A stretch of 64,000 nucleotides of DNA from Stagonosporopsis chrysanthemi (lineage: Eukaryota > Ascomycota > Dothideomycetes > Pleosporales > Didymellaceae). The stretch spans positions 243,677 to 307,676 of the forward strand of contig JAFISE010000014.1 in assembly GCA_022560025.1 (NCBI GenBank). The letters run 5' to 3'. Shown piece after piece: positions 20,785 to 33,161 of the stretch (position 1 is the first letter of the stretch; every line of letters starts with the position of its first letter). Under the pieces are notes generated by a model. It was not told where the DNA came from. It saw only the letters and a list, made by a program, of their open reading frames with translations, and did no database searches. A program made the position numbers and the translations under genes.

Positions 20785-22301
20785 CTACAGAGCATCGCTA
20801 CTGCGTGAAGTTATCGATACTGGCGAGGGAGGTTGTTTCGAATTGTTGGTGTTCTGCCGCTTCGTCGTTGCAACCTCATCGTCCGCAACCCGCGGGCGCT
20901 TGCGCATTGGTGAAGAGCGTGCTGAATTGCGGTCCGAGTCCACCTCCATGGGATTCCGTCCATCCTTTACCGGCCCAAGAATCGTTTGGTCCTTCCTCCT
21001 TTGTACAGCTTTTTTCCACTGTGTGATAGCGTACGCAGCCAGCGCGACGCGTTCGAAAGGTGAGATTTTAGCTGGCTTAATCCTGATCCAGTCAATCTTC
21101 CTCAGACCGATAAGGTGCTTGTTTTCGAACGCTTTCGATAGCTTCTGTGCCAGGTACTCAATCTGTGGTTGGCTCAAGCTTTCCTCCTTGAGGGCAAATC
21201 GAAGTGTGAGGTAGCCTCTAGGCTCAAGCTGTATACGTTGCTTTCGTGTCGCGCGATCGGTTTTGGGCTTCAACGGTGCAAGGAGAATGTTCTGCTCGTT
21301 CGGAAGTCGAAACCACAGCTGAGATGGGGTGTCGTGGCGGCGCGGATCCATACAGATGAGCGAGTTGAGGTGGAATGTGGAGAAAGGCTTGTCGTTGTAT
21401 TCAATGACAAGATCATTCAACTTGTCAATCAAAACACGGGTGAAGGATCTGTCGCCTGGCGAGGAGGTTGTTTCGTTGTGTGGGCATGCGCTCAACAACT
21501 CGAATTTCCTGATCGATTGCTTGGCTGACTTTGCTATGTTGCTTGAATAACATGTGTCCAGTATAGTGAGCACATCGGCATCGATTTCTTCGGCTTTCAA
21601 AATCTGCTCAGCTCTATTCCAGTTCGCATGTGCGTCTTTTTGGAAACCCTTTCCTTTAACCGGGTTGATCGCAGCGGTTAACTGGAGATAGTTCTCCGTC
21701 TCACGCCATACGCCGTGTCCAGTGTAGTATATGATCAGGAGGTTGTTTGGTCCATTGTACTTTTCAGCGAATGCGCTGACACGACTATTCAATTGTAATT
21801 GCGGCTTGCCCTTCACGTTGAGCTCGACGGTCTCGGTCTCGTATCGAAAGCGGTCGCGGAAAACTTGTTCAAGTTCTTGAGCCTATTCATGGTTAGTGTC
21901 TGCCAGCTGTATGTGATAGCTTCCAGACGTACCTCTTCTTTCGTGTTAAGGTCATCAAGATAGTCTGCCCACTTGATGATAAGCACAGAGACTTGAGAGT
22001 AGCCCTCAGAAAGCACCATGTGCCTTGCCATGGCTTCGTCCCACCACATCCGCATGAGTGCGGCACGCTTCTTGTCAACATCTTCTGTTGCATCCTCGCC
22101 GCTCGGTTGCAATTGAGCACTCGCTGATGAAGAGAGTCCCGAGATCTGCGTGACGTTCTCTATCGAGTCGACTCTGAAATCAGCATGTGTGTGGAAGATC
22201 TTGTTTGCAAGAGCATTAGCACGCTGAGGGGACATATCGATGTCCATAGCTTCCACGGTACGCAATTGAGGGCCGAGGGCTTGAGACATGGCGTCGAACA
22301 A
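20785..22301 (-). CDS. Stand-alone caspase-like (peptidase C14 / metacaspase-like) protein
   Basis: Exons 22301..21933 and 21882..20785 (intron 50 nt, GTACGT...AATAG) give 488 residues. The caspase-like fold is recognisable from SVLIIKWADYLDDLNTKEEAQELE (first strand and following helix), YYTGHG with catalytic His179, and ILDTCYSS with catalytic Cys234. A helical region with predicted strands follows (YLTLRFALKEES, DWIRIKPAKISP). The C-terminus is a basic disordered tail with a candidate nuclear localisation signal (MRKRPRVADDE). There is no NACHT, NB-ARC or repeat domain attached, and no N-terminal prodomain of the classical proline/glutamine-rich metacaspase type; the first 65 residues are of unknown type. 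Known for the family: cysteine peptidase activity linked to stress or cell death. Target specificity is not predictable. Confidence 0.82.
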
Positions 22302-22842
22302 TCACGGCAACATGAAGTCAAGTGCGAGGGGCCTGCAGCAGCTAAGATACTATGGACGAGTCCATTGCGGCTGTCAGCCCCATTATTGAGAGAACGGTTC
22401 ACGCGGTTCGCATTTAGCAGCGGCTCACCCCGCCCCTGCGCTAGCGCTTAGTACCACGCTGACTAACCCCTGTCCACTTCCACCCGAGGGGGCCAAAAGA
22501 GTGCCTCATCTAAGTCGGCCTTTTCCCAGACTCATGTGAGATAGCAGGAATGATAGGCTGATGTGTATCGATGCCTGGATTTTTTGATGTTGACGGTGAC
22601 ACAGCCGGCGCTTCGTGGGGTGGGTCAGTCTCCCAGCACCAGTAAGCATGGCGGCTGTGCAGGGCTCACCCACCTCATTTGGGGGCCGAACTCTTTTTGC
22701 AGCTCTAGGCTGTCAATTGCCTAGCAAGCTTACAGGAAGAGCCATCTATAACACCAGATAGCCTCCTCATAGAAGACTTTGTTCACAAGGCTATCCGGTC
22801 GTTCTCATACCGCCTTCCTCACGAGTCCTTTCACTTGAAGCT
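22302..22842. other. Divergent intergenic region
   Basis: Between the caspase-like gene (-) and a small plus-strand gene, so probably both promoters lie here. No repeats or RNA genes recognised. Confidence 0.5.
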
Positions 22843-23299
22843 ATGTCGGTACACGTGCAGCAAGTTGCACCTATGCAAATGGATATTTTCGAGGATGTGC
22901 CGTCGCCGACAACGGAGGTTGGTCGCGCCGCAATCACCTTGCCACTCAGGCTGATGCAATACAGGATGAACACGATCTATATTCCATATATGATGAGTGC
23001 CCACAGACGAAGTCCGGCGTGCGCAACTCGAGAGAGACTGCATTGGTGAGTATCAGTCATCGCACAGAGTGATAATTTCTCATTAACATCGACAGCAAAA
23101 TGCGAAATTCCAGAAAGGCGAATGGGTTCACATGTCGGTGATCGCGAACGGCAGCAGGAGCAAAGGCGTTTTCTCAATCTACGCGGCTATCCCCAATCCT
23201 GCTGGATGGGTCGAGTACCAGCTGATAGACCCTTACACCAATCAGCTCCACAACCGAGGTGCTGCGGTTCGTGAGAGGGACCTGAAAGCTGGGCGGTAA
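22843..23299 (+). CDS. Small hypothetical protein of about 117 aa, three exons
   Basis: The best model is 22843..22896, 22950..23045 and 23096..23299 (introns 53 and 50 nt). The second intron is strong (GTGAGT...GACAG). The first has a weak donor (GTGCCG) and is inferred because it removes the frame conflict and joins FED to ADAIQDEHDLYSIYDE. The C-terminal half (FQKGEWVHMSVIA ... YQLIDPYTNQLHNRGAAVRERDL) resembles short fungal proteins whose small beta domain couples a KGE/D-x-V opening to a PY-x-N loop and ends in a VRERDL-type motif, but I cannot name a family. No signal peptide or membrane helix. It is divergently placed from the caspase-like gene. Confidence 0.55.
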
Positions 23300-23648
23300 A
23301 GGGCGCAGCCCAAGTGTGGGACGAGCGTGGCAGTGTTGACCGATTTGAGACATAATGCAGCTGTGGCTAATGTTCGACCAATGGATCTTTGATGTTTCGA
23401 GTTTCTTTGAGGCTGGGTGTATTGAAGGGCACGGTCAGACTTGCAATAGTTTCTTCTCTTCTTCGCCTCATTATCGTTGCCTGGACACGTAAAGATACCG
23501 CATTCGCCACACTTTTTGTTGAGCCACAGTTCGCTCACCGCACTGCCTGTTCTTATTGTTTAACAGATCACTGTGAGCTTGATTTTGTGGCTGTCAGCTT
23601 TTGACGTTCTGATTGCTGTTGACCTCGCTTCAATTGCGCCCCGTGGAT
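23300..23648. other. Intergenic region upstream of the DUF6594 gene
   Basis: No supported gene. It may hold the promoter of the DUF6594 gene and the 3' UTR of the small gene. Confidence 0.45.
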
Positions 23649-25199
23649 ATGGCCCCATTGCGCACCATGACAGAAGACACGTTCATCAACGAAAAAACAC
23701 CAGTGTCGCCCACACACACAGATACAAGCACCCTTCAAGGCGACGCCATTATCGAAATCGGAGAAGATGACATCACGAACGCAGAACTGACTCCACACGC
23801 CGTCCACCCCATGGTCGGTGGTGAAGTTGCGCAGCCTGGTAGGTGACCATAACAATCTGTGTCAGCTTCAAGCTTCACCATTTCTGCGCTACTGTCTTCG
23901 TACTATGTGCGTCGACAATCAACGAAGATATTGTGCTCGAACCCGACCTACTGCGACACCGAGAAAGTTGTCTAAATAGAACCAGATGCAAAGCCACCCA
24001 ATTTCTTGCGAAGAGTGACGGGCTCATTCAAGCAGACCCCAGAGCCCGTCCATGTGACGGAGACAACAACCAGAACCTGTAAGCTCACTGTACAGCATTG
24101 GAAAATCAGGATCGTTGCGGCTGAACTTATCAAACAGTGGAGAACAATCCAAACGGCTATCCGCGCCTAGCAACATTCCATGCTAGCGATGCCAATTTTG
24201 GACTTTACAGGTCCTATAGCTATCTTCACTCACGCATCCTCCTTGACTACCAGGATCAAATTACTGAACTCGAAAAAGAGCTAGACAACTGTGACTGGGA
24301 CGAGTATGATGACGATCCCGAGTGTCCAAAGCGCCGCGCCGTGGGTCGTGCTGATCAAGAGGGTGAACGTAACCGTGGAACGGTCCTACGTGATATCAAG
24401 ACTAAGCTCATGGAATACGGTATGTTCTGTACTTTGTTACTCTGGACATGGGACTGATGCGCCCACAGACGAAGTTCTCATCAATGTTCGAAGGCTAGAA
24501 TCTTTCCAGAGACCATCAGATCGTGACTATCGCAGTGTTCGCAGGTATTATAACAATACCAAGCCGCTCATGGACGGCGAGATGGAATCAGTCCGCTGCA
24601 AGGAAGACATTGTGTCGATCAGCAATGGTCGCGAACGAGCAGCTTTTGACGGTGGTGTCGAGACATTGATCGGGCAGGTCGACGGCACTCTCCAAAAGTG
24701 GTTCAATCTTAGGCAGCCGCCGCTCGTGGTAAGCAATCCAAAGTCGTACATGACTGAACATCCTTCTGACTACATGACAGAGGTACTTCCGTACCCCCGA
24801 GCTTGCTGCGAAGACCAAGAACACAGACGTCTCTCTGTACAGTGCTACCCGGATCGACAAAATGGTCAACATCTTCATCACATTTGTCATCTTTGTTTTG
24901 TTAGTTGTCCCAATTGGTATGTTATCTTACCTGTCTGCATGTTCAAAGAGACTGTACTGACCTCTATAGTCACAATGTACAAGTTGACAAGTACCATCGA
25001 CATAGACAGCGCCACTCCAGCCGTCACATCCAAAAACACATTCAATGCCGTTGGCGTGCTTATCGTATTCACACTGTTATTCAGTGCAGCACTTTCAGTC
25101 CTGACGAAGGCTGCAAGGCACGAGATGTTTGCTGCTTCTGCAGCGTACTGCGCTATCCTAGTAGTATTCATTGGCAACTTCACGGGCCCTAATAATTAG
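23649..25199 (+). CDS. DUF6594-type fungal membrane protein, six exons
   Basis: The model is 23649..23838, 23980..24078, 24138..24419, 24469..24728, 24781..24916 and 24970..25199, with five introns of 49-141 nt that all close in phase. It gives 398 residues. A disordered leader precedes the conserved core: YPRLATFHASD at its start, a charged helix (YQDQITELEKELDNCD), RLESFQRPSDRDYRSVRRYY, and TPELAAKTKNTDVSLYS before three C-terminal membrane helices (VNIFITFVIFVLLVVPIV, VGVLIVFTLLFSAALSVL, AAYCAILVVFIGNF). This order is the hallmark of fungal DUF6594 proteins, whose function is unknown. The start could also be the in-frame ATG at 23613 or 23667. Confidence 0.85.
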
Positions 25200-26151
25200 C
25201 GGCGTGACCTCTCATGATTCTATGACTATTACGACCCCAATAGAAAGGCTGAAGTATCAACACATCAATATCATGAAATTACACAATCGATACCTGAAAA
25301 TACAAAGTCTATCATACCAACAATTCTCCCGCTCAATACCCCATTTACCCGCCCCCTTGTGCCAAGTCTGCTTTCGATAGGCCGGTCGCTTCCATCTGAG
25401 CTCGATTCCTCCAAAGCCGTCCTGCTCTCCGGCACTCTAAGTATCGACTTCGTGATGTCAGTCGTGATACTAACCATGCACTCGAACAATATGTGCTGAC
25501 TCATACCATGCTCTACGAAGACCTCAGCTACAATGGACCTGATTACTTGATAAACATCCAAATCGTATGCATGTGAATCATTTACATGATCGCACCAGAT
25601 TGTACTGGAAATGGCGATGCTTTGCCACCGATAAAGAAGGTGGTATAGTGATCACTTATATCGTTGACGCTGGGCGGTAAGGGTGGAGGAGCAGTTCAAT
25701 CGCGTGGTGTCTCTTCGCACCAGTCTTCATCAACAGATGCCCCTGACTATCATCGCTGCCTTCGATCCCTGATACCTAGGGTACACATCGAACTCGCGCA
25801 GGGTGATGACCAAAGTCTCTTGGTATCTGGTTGGCTATCTAGACAAGCGACGTGAGCTGAGAAGACGGGGACATTTTAATACTACTCTGTGACGCTATTA
25901 CCGTGGCGCTCACGAGTTCGTGGGGTCTAAGTGGAGATGTTGGCTCAATTTCAGATGCGCCCGTCTCGATGGTGAAGTTCGCGGATGTGGCTTGTAAGAT
26001 CTCTGACATCTAGTAAGGGCACGCACAATGAAATGTTCTCCATTAGAGTGGAAACTTTCGATTCTATCCATGAGTTGAGTCAGTGGAAACGCTGTTAAAT
26101 ATCAACCCCGGCCATATCAGGCTCGCACTTTTCCTTGGGCACACTTCATTC
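25200..26151. other. Convergent intergenic region
   Basis: About 950 nt between the 3' ends of the DUF6594 gene (+) and the MFS gene (-). A minus-strand frame at 25271-25561 has no recognised content. No repeats seen. Confidence 0.5.
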
Positions 26152-27952
26152 TCAATGAATGTAGCGAAACTCGGGATGCCTGTAGCCAAGATCTCTGATT
26201 TCATCCTCGCTCAGGCCGTTAAGGCGGTGGTCGCGCCTCCCAAGGTCACGCTGCTTATTCTCCCACTTCGAGTAGATGATGCCGACAGTGGCCAGGACCA
26301 AGACGCAACATTGACCAGCCAGGTTGATGGTGTGGCCAGTTGAGTACTTCGGTGCGTCCTTTGCAATGTATGTCCAAGTTGAAAGGATACCACCCGCAGT
26401 GCCGAGCGTGACAACATAGGCTGTTGAGACTGCCCTCACCGACGGATTTCCAGCATTGTTAGTTGCCCAGGCAAGGAAGCCAGGACCGCCGGGGAATGCG
26501 CCGATGGTAATCAAGAAGATGCCTCCGTAGCGCGCATTGGGATCTGTAACCCATCGTAGAATGGCGAAACCGGCAATTGCGGGGATGGTGAAAATAGCCA
26601 GGAATATACCACGGCGGTTGGTCTTGTCGCTGGCGAACGCGACGGCAATCGCTACGAGACAAGCGCAAACGTAGGGAGGAACGGAATAGAGTTGAGCTTT
26701 GTTAGCCGTATAGCCAAGATCGTTCAAGATGGTTGGCTAAAGAAACGTCAGCAAAGGTTCGACCAGCAGATGATCGTAGGACTCACCATGAAAAGGGAGA
26801 TACCCTGGACAGTGATGTTGATGAAGAAGAAACCGAAAGCGCAGATATAGTTGGTGATGTTGAGTACCGCCCTCTTCACGTGGCGGGGTCGAACCTTCTC
26901 ATGCTCTCCAGCACCAGTCTTCGAGATCAGACGTTCGTGCGCAATCCTTCGTTCGCGTTCATTCAAGAAGAAGCATTCGCCTGGGCTTGTGGGCATCGCA
27001 AAGGGTGCAGCGAGACCGACGAGAAGAGTGAAGAGGCCTTCAAAGAAGAAGATGTTGCGCCATGTATGAATGATCATGGTGGAGGTGCCCCATGGAGGGA
27101 TTTTGGCCAATCTGGAGAAGTTTTGTTAGACTTTCTGCTATGGTCGTCGGCTGCATCCACTTACCCCGTGGCCAAAAGTCCGCCGAAAGCACCAGCCATA
27201 CTGGCGCCCGAGATGTAGATACCGATTCGGAACAAAAGCTCGTTGCGCTTGTAGAAGCAAGTGATAAAGAACGCGAGGCCGCTGTGACATGTAAGCTAAA
27301 GCCGTTTGGAATTTGAGCGGAGCGCCTACGGCATGACACCACCCTCAAAGACCCCGAGTATAGCTCGGGCAGCCAGGAGGCCTCCGAAGCTGTTTACAAA
27401 AGCTGTGCAGAGCGAAACAAAACCGAAACCGACTACAAGCAAGGGTAGATACCACTTAGGGCCAATCTTCTTGAGTAAGATGTTACTTGGCACTGGAAAC
27501 GTAAGCTGCTGGGTGAGTGTACTGTGCGGGATAAGGGCTTACCTTCGACAAACATGTAGACGATGTAGAAGACTGACGTAACCCAGTTGAATCGGTAGCC
27601 GACAAGGTTAAGGTCCTTTGCCATGCCTTGAATACGCGCATTTCCAATGTTGGCACTGTGGCAGTGTTAGAAGATGTTTGTGGCGAATTCAGCTTTCAGA
27701 CAGTACCGATCAAGGAAACACAGCAAATAAAGGAAGGTAGTCAGCGGTACGATAACTCTGTCCAGCTTCCGTCGAACAGCTGTTTCTTCCTCCTCGGTCC
27801 AGGTGAACTCATCAGTAGACTGATCACTGGGAGAGGTTAATCCACCTTCGTCTTGATCTTGAATGTCAGCTCTTGTCGACAATGATTCTAGCGTATGACT
27901 TACAGAGCATAGTCTGCCCCTTCTCTGCGGTTGCGCTCTCGTAGTGCGCCAT
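26152..27952 (-). CDS. MFS permease of the anion:cation symporter (Dal5-like) family
   Basis: Seven exons: 27952..27904, 27857..27707, 27655..27543, 27492..27330, 27281..27165, 27111..26787 and 26736..26152, with introns of 46-53 nt and all phases closing, giving 500 residues. Twelve membrane segments are visible. FLYLLCFLDRANIGNARIQG is the classic opening of fungal allantoate/nicotinate/vitamin permeases. Other signatures are YFVEVPSN-like (FVEVPSNILLKKIGPK), an ARAILGVFEGG signature helix and TWRNIFFFEG. Known role: proton-coupled uptake of small organic anions at the plasma membrane. Substrate is unknown. An alternative upstream start at 28038 in another frame would add an unlikely leader; 27952 gives a compact MAHYESATAEK start. 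Confidence 0.9.
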
Positions 27953-30505
27953 GATGACGGGCTCTCTGCGTATGTTTTGACGAGGAAAGGCTTGTCAATA
28001 TCCGTGAAAACTTCTCCTCTGTCGCACTGTGGCCCCACGCAGTTCAGTCCGTGAGTCAGGGATATGTTCCGTTAATCTGGGGTAAAGAATCTGGGGAAGA
28101 GAACAGCCCATATAAGATTGGCTGTCCGTTACGGCTTGCCTCGCAACGTTCCCAAAGGTACCACGGTGTAAGATGACAATCTGGAAGAGAGGTTCGGCAG
28201 TTGTTTTTGAGGCAGAAATGAACAATTTGGGCCTGGACTTAGGCGTTCACTAGCTCCAAAGGTCCATTCTTCCGCGGCGTAGGACGACTGTTCGGGCAGG
28301 GGTTTCTCGCCATGTCCAGGCTTAACGAACCCATACAGAGCCTATAGCGAAAGCCGCCAACCTAGAGCGATGATTTCCTTGGTCGGTCACTTTGCGGGGC
28401 AGCTTCTTGGCTAGCATGGGTAACTTGCTGAGAAGCATGGGTAACTCGTTGGAAAGCATGGGAGGCGGCCGGGAGACTTGATCATTTTGAGGCGCTTCTG
28501 CTTGGCATTGCGGGAAAGATCTGCAGGCGCCGCCGTAGGAAGCGACTTCGGCAGATGAATTCGACGCTATCTGCATCAGCTAGATTCATACTTCAAAAGT
28601 CAAGTAGAACGGGACCCGGAAACAACTGTGGACGTTCCGGTGTCCTGAATTGGCTGCTGTAGGCGCTGTTGCGGTTTGAGATAACGAATGTAGTTCGTGA
28701 GCAGTATTGTGGGTCATCACATAACAAAGGGCCGTCTCTCGGCGTCGAGGCTGCAACGTCCGTCACGCATCTATCGGTCAAGACCCCGGATAGCTGCACA
28801 GGCATCAATGAGCCTTGATCGCAGCGCTCAGCCGACGGACGTATGCCATCTTATCTGGCTGTCACATTGTCAAGCCTTTCAGTCCCCAATTCATGCCGTA
28901 GCGCGTGCATGGAATCAGTCTCCCATCGTCGGAATGCGCCGAATATCACTTTAGAATGCACCGAACAGCTAAGACCTCATCAAAGCAACAAGTATGAATC
29001 GACCGACATACCATCTTCAGTCGCTAGTGGTACTGTACATATATCGTCCAAGCCACCGAACATCACCCTCATGAAATCCTTTAAAAGCGGATCGTTTCAT
29101 CGGCACTTCCCCTGCATCTCAAGCGCCGTAGACAGCTTGGTCGGGTTGGCCGCTTCGATGGATTCACATCTTTCTCGTGTTGTCCGCTCCTTTACGGCAT
29201 CTGAGCATCATTGAGCATCCTCGGTTTCGGCAATCTGGTCTCGTGATCTTGCCCGTTAGAATGCTGCCGAGCAGACGTCCAGCGTCTTATCTTAAAGATG
29301 GAGCGGGAATCCCCTTCCTCCCGTACGGGAACGTCTCCACGTTCTCCTCTTGTGGTGATGCATTCGTTGTTAGCATGAGCAAACGGATTGTCTTGGTCTC
29401 GTTCGGCAGTTCCTTCGGCTCGTACAATGCACAGCGAGAGTCGCAGCACTGTAGGGTCAGGCTCTTGCTTCCTCCGGTGCCTATTGCTCAACCTTCAACT
29501 TACAAACTTGTTCTGTTCGATTTGGTCCCCCCAGCCCCTTCACCAGATTTCGTAAACCTTCAGTGAGCTTGCTTCGATACTGAGCTAGCAGCCATCGTAA
29601 TCGCGGACGGTGCTTGTGCTGTCGGAACTGCTTGTGCCTGTGGTGGTGCTGAGCGCCGTGCATTAGTGACTTCTTAGTGAAGACGCCGCACCACCTCGCT
29701 ACGCTCATCGCTGTCCAGCAATGGCAGATTGTTGGGGGTTATTCGAGTTCATGTCCAGCCGCTCCCAAGAACCCTGTCACATCCACCAAAGTTCTGCTGT
29801 TCTGGCAGCCTGCGTCCGACTAACGGCCACAATCTTATGAGGATCGATAGGCCTCAGCTTGCGCTTGGTTGTTGAGGTAGGACACCCAACTCTGGATGAC
29901 TGGCCAACAAAGTAGTGAGAGACAAAGCGGACGGATCAAAAGGTCGTATTGTTTGTAGAACGGCCAGTGACCAAACGCATACCATAGATCCAGCAGGCAT
30001 GCCGCATTACCGTAGGTAGGTCTGACACACCTGCACACGTAAGAAGAAAAGGGCACGGGGCAGACCCTGCAGCGATGTGGAAGTGAAAACCACGACAGTA
30101 TGCGTCGATGTGCCGGTGCGAAAGCTGCACAGGAGGGTTAGCTGTATGGACAGGCGCGCTCAGCCCTAGTACGCAGAAGTGTCACGCCGATTACCACAAA
30201 GTGCATTGCATGTGGGTATTACATATTGTTCCATGTCGCTGAACATGCAAAATGTGAAAGCCATATCCTGCCGTCTGGCCACTGGACCCCCTCGATACCT
30301 CTGTTTATACGACGATAATGGGACTTAACAACACTTACTCGCACAAGATAAGTAGAATACACTGTGATGATGGCCCTGAAGGCTGAGGCTGGATCTTCAA
30401 TTGATACCGCCGCAGTAAGGTATCATGATGCAAAAACTATTTACAGAACAATGCGGGACTGATGATGCGCCGACAAACGCCCAACTAATGCTGACCGGCC
30501 CTGTC
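27953..30505. other. Gene-poor region of about 2.5 kb
   Basis: I find no frame with recognisable protein content or consistent splice signals on either strand. It contains a 21-bp imperfect repeat (listed separately). Frames such as 28843-29214 and 29177-29566 on the plus strand read as random sequence. Could hold promoters of the MFS gene, the 3' UTR of RRP6, non-coding RNA or decayed sequence. Confidence 0.5.
28411..28462. repeat. 21-bp imperfect repeat, three partial copies
   Basis: AGCATGGG recurs at 28413, 28434 and 28455, the first two followed by TAACT(T/C)G. On the minus strand the repeat reads as leucine-rich heptads (LPMLLSK, LPMLAKK). Confidence 0.6.
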
Positions 30506-32936
30506 TCATTTCGTGAACGTCTTGCTCCTTCCAGCGACTTCCTTTTGCGCCCTTGGCAGCCCTTTAGGTGCATCCGCGAGGCCTGCAAAGCCCTGGAAGC
30601 CCTTCTTCTTCTTATCCTTCTTATCCTTTTTCTTGTCTCTTGCGTCCTTCTTTGCTTGCTCGTCTGCAGCGTGCAGTACCGTTGGCGCATTGGCGTAATC
30701 GAAGGCGGCTTCTCCCGTGCCTTCGAGTGCTGCAGCTTGCGCTGCCTGCTTCTTTTGCTTCTTCTCGGCTTTGCGGGCTGCTTTGCGAACTGCTCGCGCC
30801 GCTTCTTCATCGTCTTCCTCTTCGACTTGACCATCCAGCATGATCTCGTTCTTCGTCATGGGGTCGAGTGCAGACTTAGCCTCTGAAGCTTCTGCGCGCT
30901 TCCTTTTTGTACCACCAAGCTGCTTCACGACGAACATGTCAGTTCGTTGGTCTTCCTGTGGTCGATCCTCCTTGGAAATGTATTGCGGTTTCTCGGTCTT
31001 GGGAGTGCTGGTCTCGGATTTGCCATTGGTTTCAGCAAAGATTTCGGCTGTGAGTGATGGTAATGGTAGGGCGAGGGCAATATCTAGGGTTCGTTGACGA
31101 TCAAAAGCTGACGCTGAAGACCACAATGTACCCCAAAACTCTGAAGATGACGATCTGACCGCTGGGGGTGCAATGCTGCTCTCCAGAGGTGCAGGCGCTG
31201 CTGGTATCGCTGTTTGTGGCGCAGCTGGTGCAGGTGCAGCCTTCGCGGGTGTGTCTGACGCGTACTTGGCTGCCTTTTCTGCATCCCTCATATTTGTGAT
31301 CTTAGTAAGAATATCGCTGAGCTCGGGTCCGTCCACGCCGTCCTCCTTCGCTTTCGTAACAACGCCTATGAGTTCATCCGCATGGGCTCGAACGAGGTGC
31401 GAGACATGTTGGATAGCAGTATAGAGTGCCGGCTTGTCCACAGGCATCATTCGGGCTATGCTGAACAATGCATGATTTGGCATGATGAAGAATGTACTCT
31501 CGTCTTCCCGTCGGCTCAAATTGTCGCGCCACTCGTGCACTGCTTTGAAAACAGCGAACTGCTGTGGCGTGAATGTAACAGGGGATTTTGAGATGACCTT
31601 GTACCATCCAACAGGCCCAAGACCTAGTTCGCGATCATACACTGGGTGCTCATACCGCTGTAGAGCATATTCCTTTGATTTTTCCTGCACATCGTGGACT
31701 TTGTTTTTCTCGGGATCAGAGAAGTCTGACTTCTCTACCAGCTCATTTCGCATCTTGTCGTAGACATAAAGTAGGAAATGAGTGTCCGCGCGAGCATAGT
31801 CAAAGAGCTCCTGACTGAGCGGTCGTGTTCGCCAGTCTGCCATTTGATATTGCTTCTGCGCTTTGAAGTTGACATGTCTCTCGAGCAGGTATGCCAGACT
31901 TGCGCCCGGGTACCCTAGAGATCGTGCTGCGTGGAACGTGTCGAATAGACCGACTAGATAGAGTCCGAGATCGCGCTGGAGCCAGATGACGTCCATGTAT
32001 GATCCATGCAACACCTTCAAGATGCTGGGATCAGCAAAGACTTCATTCAAGCATTCCAGCTTCCGCCTCCAAGGCTTTAGTGTGTCAACGATCCAGTCCT
32101 TGTCGCGCGTGCTAATTTGCATGAGGGAGACCATGCCGATGTACGAGCGGTTGTCGTGGTGCTCCAGGTCGATGGCCACCTCATTCGCTTCTTTGAGCTC
32201 GGCCAACATCTCATTTACTGCTTCGGGTGTGTCGACGAATGTGGCGGTGGTGTCTTCAAAAGGAGGGTATTGCTTGGGCTCAGCATATTGATAGACGGCT
32301 TGCGGATATTCGTACGTTTCGACTTCGATTTGGTAGGGATGCGGGTACTGTTCACGGCCTCGGCTGTCCTTGAAGGTCTTCAAACATTGCTCGAGCGGGA
32401 CTTTCGCGTGAGGCTTCGTCACGAGTAATGGGCGGAAGGGACCAGTCTCGGTGTTGGTAGGCACATTCTCGAAATTGAGCTGTGGCTTCGGGAGGTGCTT
32501 CTTCTCGGCGATGTTGGGCCGTGGCGTTGCAGCAACCTGTACTCTGTCAGTCTGTGCTTGTGCAGTATGCACGCGTTCTGCTTACCAGGTCCGCGCTGGG
32601 ACTCAATCGCTTCACAACCCCAGTGTACTCGTCGAGACTTGTGTCGGCCTTCTCAAGCAAGCTGTCGATGACATCAACGACTGCCCTCCAATTGCCGTCT
32701 ATGGATTCGACGTCGGGTAGCTTAGGACCTACGGCGTCCGAGCTCGCGGCAGCACTTTCGAGAAGGCGTTGCGCAAGCTGGAGAAGGCGCCCATTCTGGA
32801 CATCGAGGGTCGCACCGACATCTGGATTCAGTGACCGCTGGAAGGCAATGTCTGCGCCGGCAATGCGTGTCGCGGAACGTGTTGTGGAAACTAGAGCCTT
32901 GGAAATCTCGTCTTGAAGTGACTTGAAGGATTCCAT
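30506..32936 (-). CDS. RRP6: Exosome-associated 3'-5' exoribonuclease Rrp6
   Basis: Exons 32936..32586 and 32536..30506 (intron 49 nt) give 793 residues. The N-terminal PMC2NT region (SLQDEISKALVSTTRSATR onward) is present. The DEDD-Y exonuclease core has AIDLEHHDN (first D and E, about residue 238), LHGSYMDVIWLQ (third D) and DYARADTHFLLYVYD (Y and fourth D, about residue 363). An HRDC domain follows at about 440-490, then a long Lys/Ala-rich tail with a lysine run near the end, as in Rrp6 lassos. Known role: nuclear RNA processing and decay with the exosome. The start was chosen at MESFKSLQ because the PMC2NT domain begins there; in-frame sequence runs further upstream to 33149 and would overlap the MDM35 promoter region. 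Confidence 0.95.
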
Positions 32937-33161
32937 GACGTCTTCACTGACTGCGCATACTTCTGCAGTGGTTTCAGTGGCGTTGTAGATCACAGCGTCT
33001 TTGTTGACGCAGGCAGTGTATGAGCACAAAGACCGCACGCCTTGTCGCAACTTTCTTTCGAGGTCTTGGCGTAGCGTTGTCGATAAGAGCTGCAGGCAAG
33101 CGCGGCGCGCGACCTTCACTTGCCGCCGGTGGGTCATTCTCCGTTCCACACGTCCAACATC

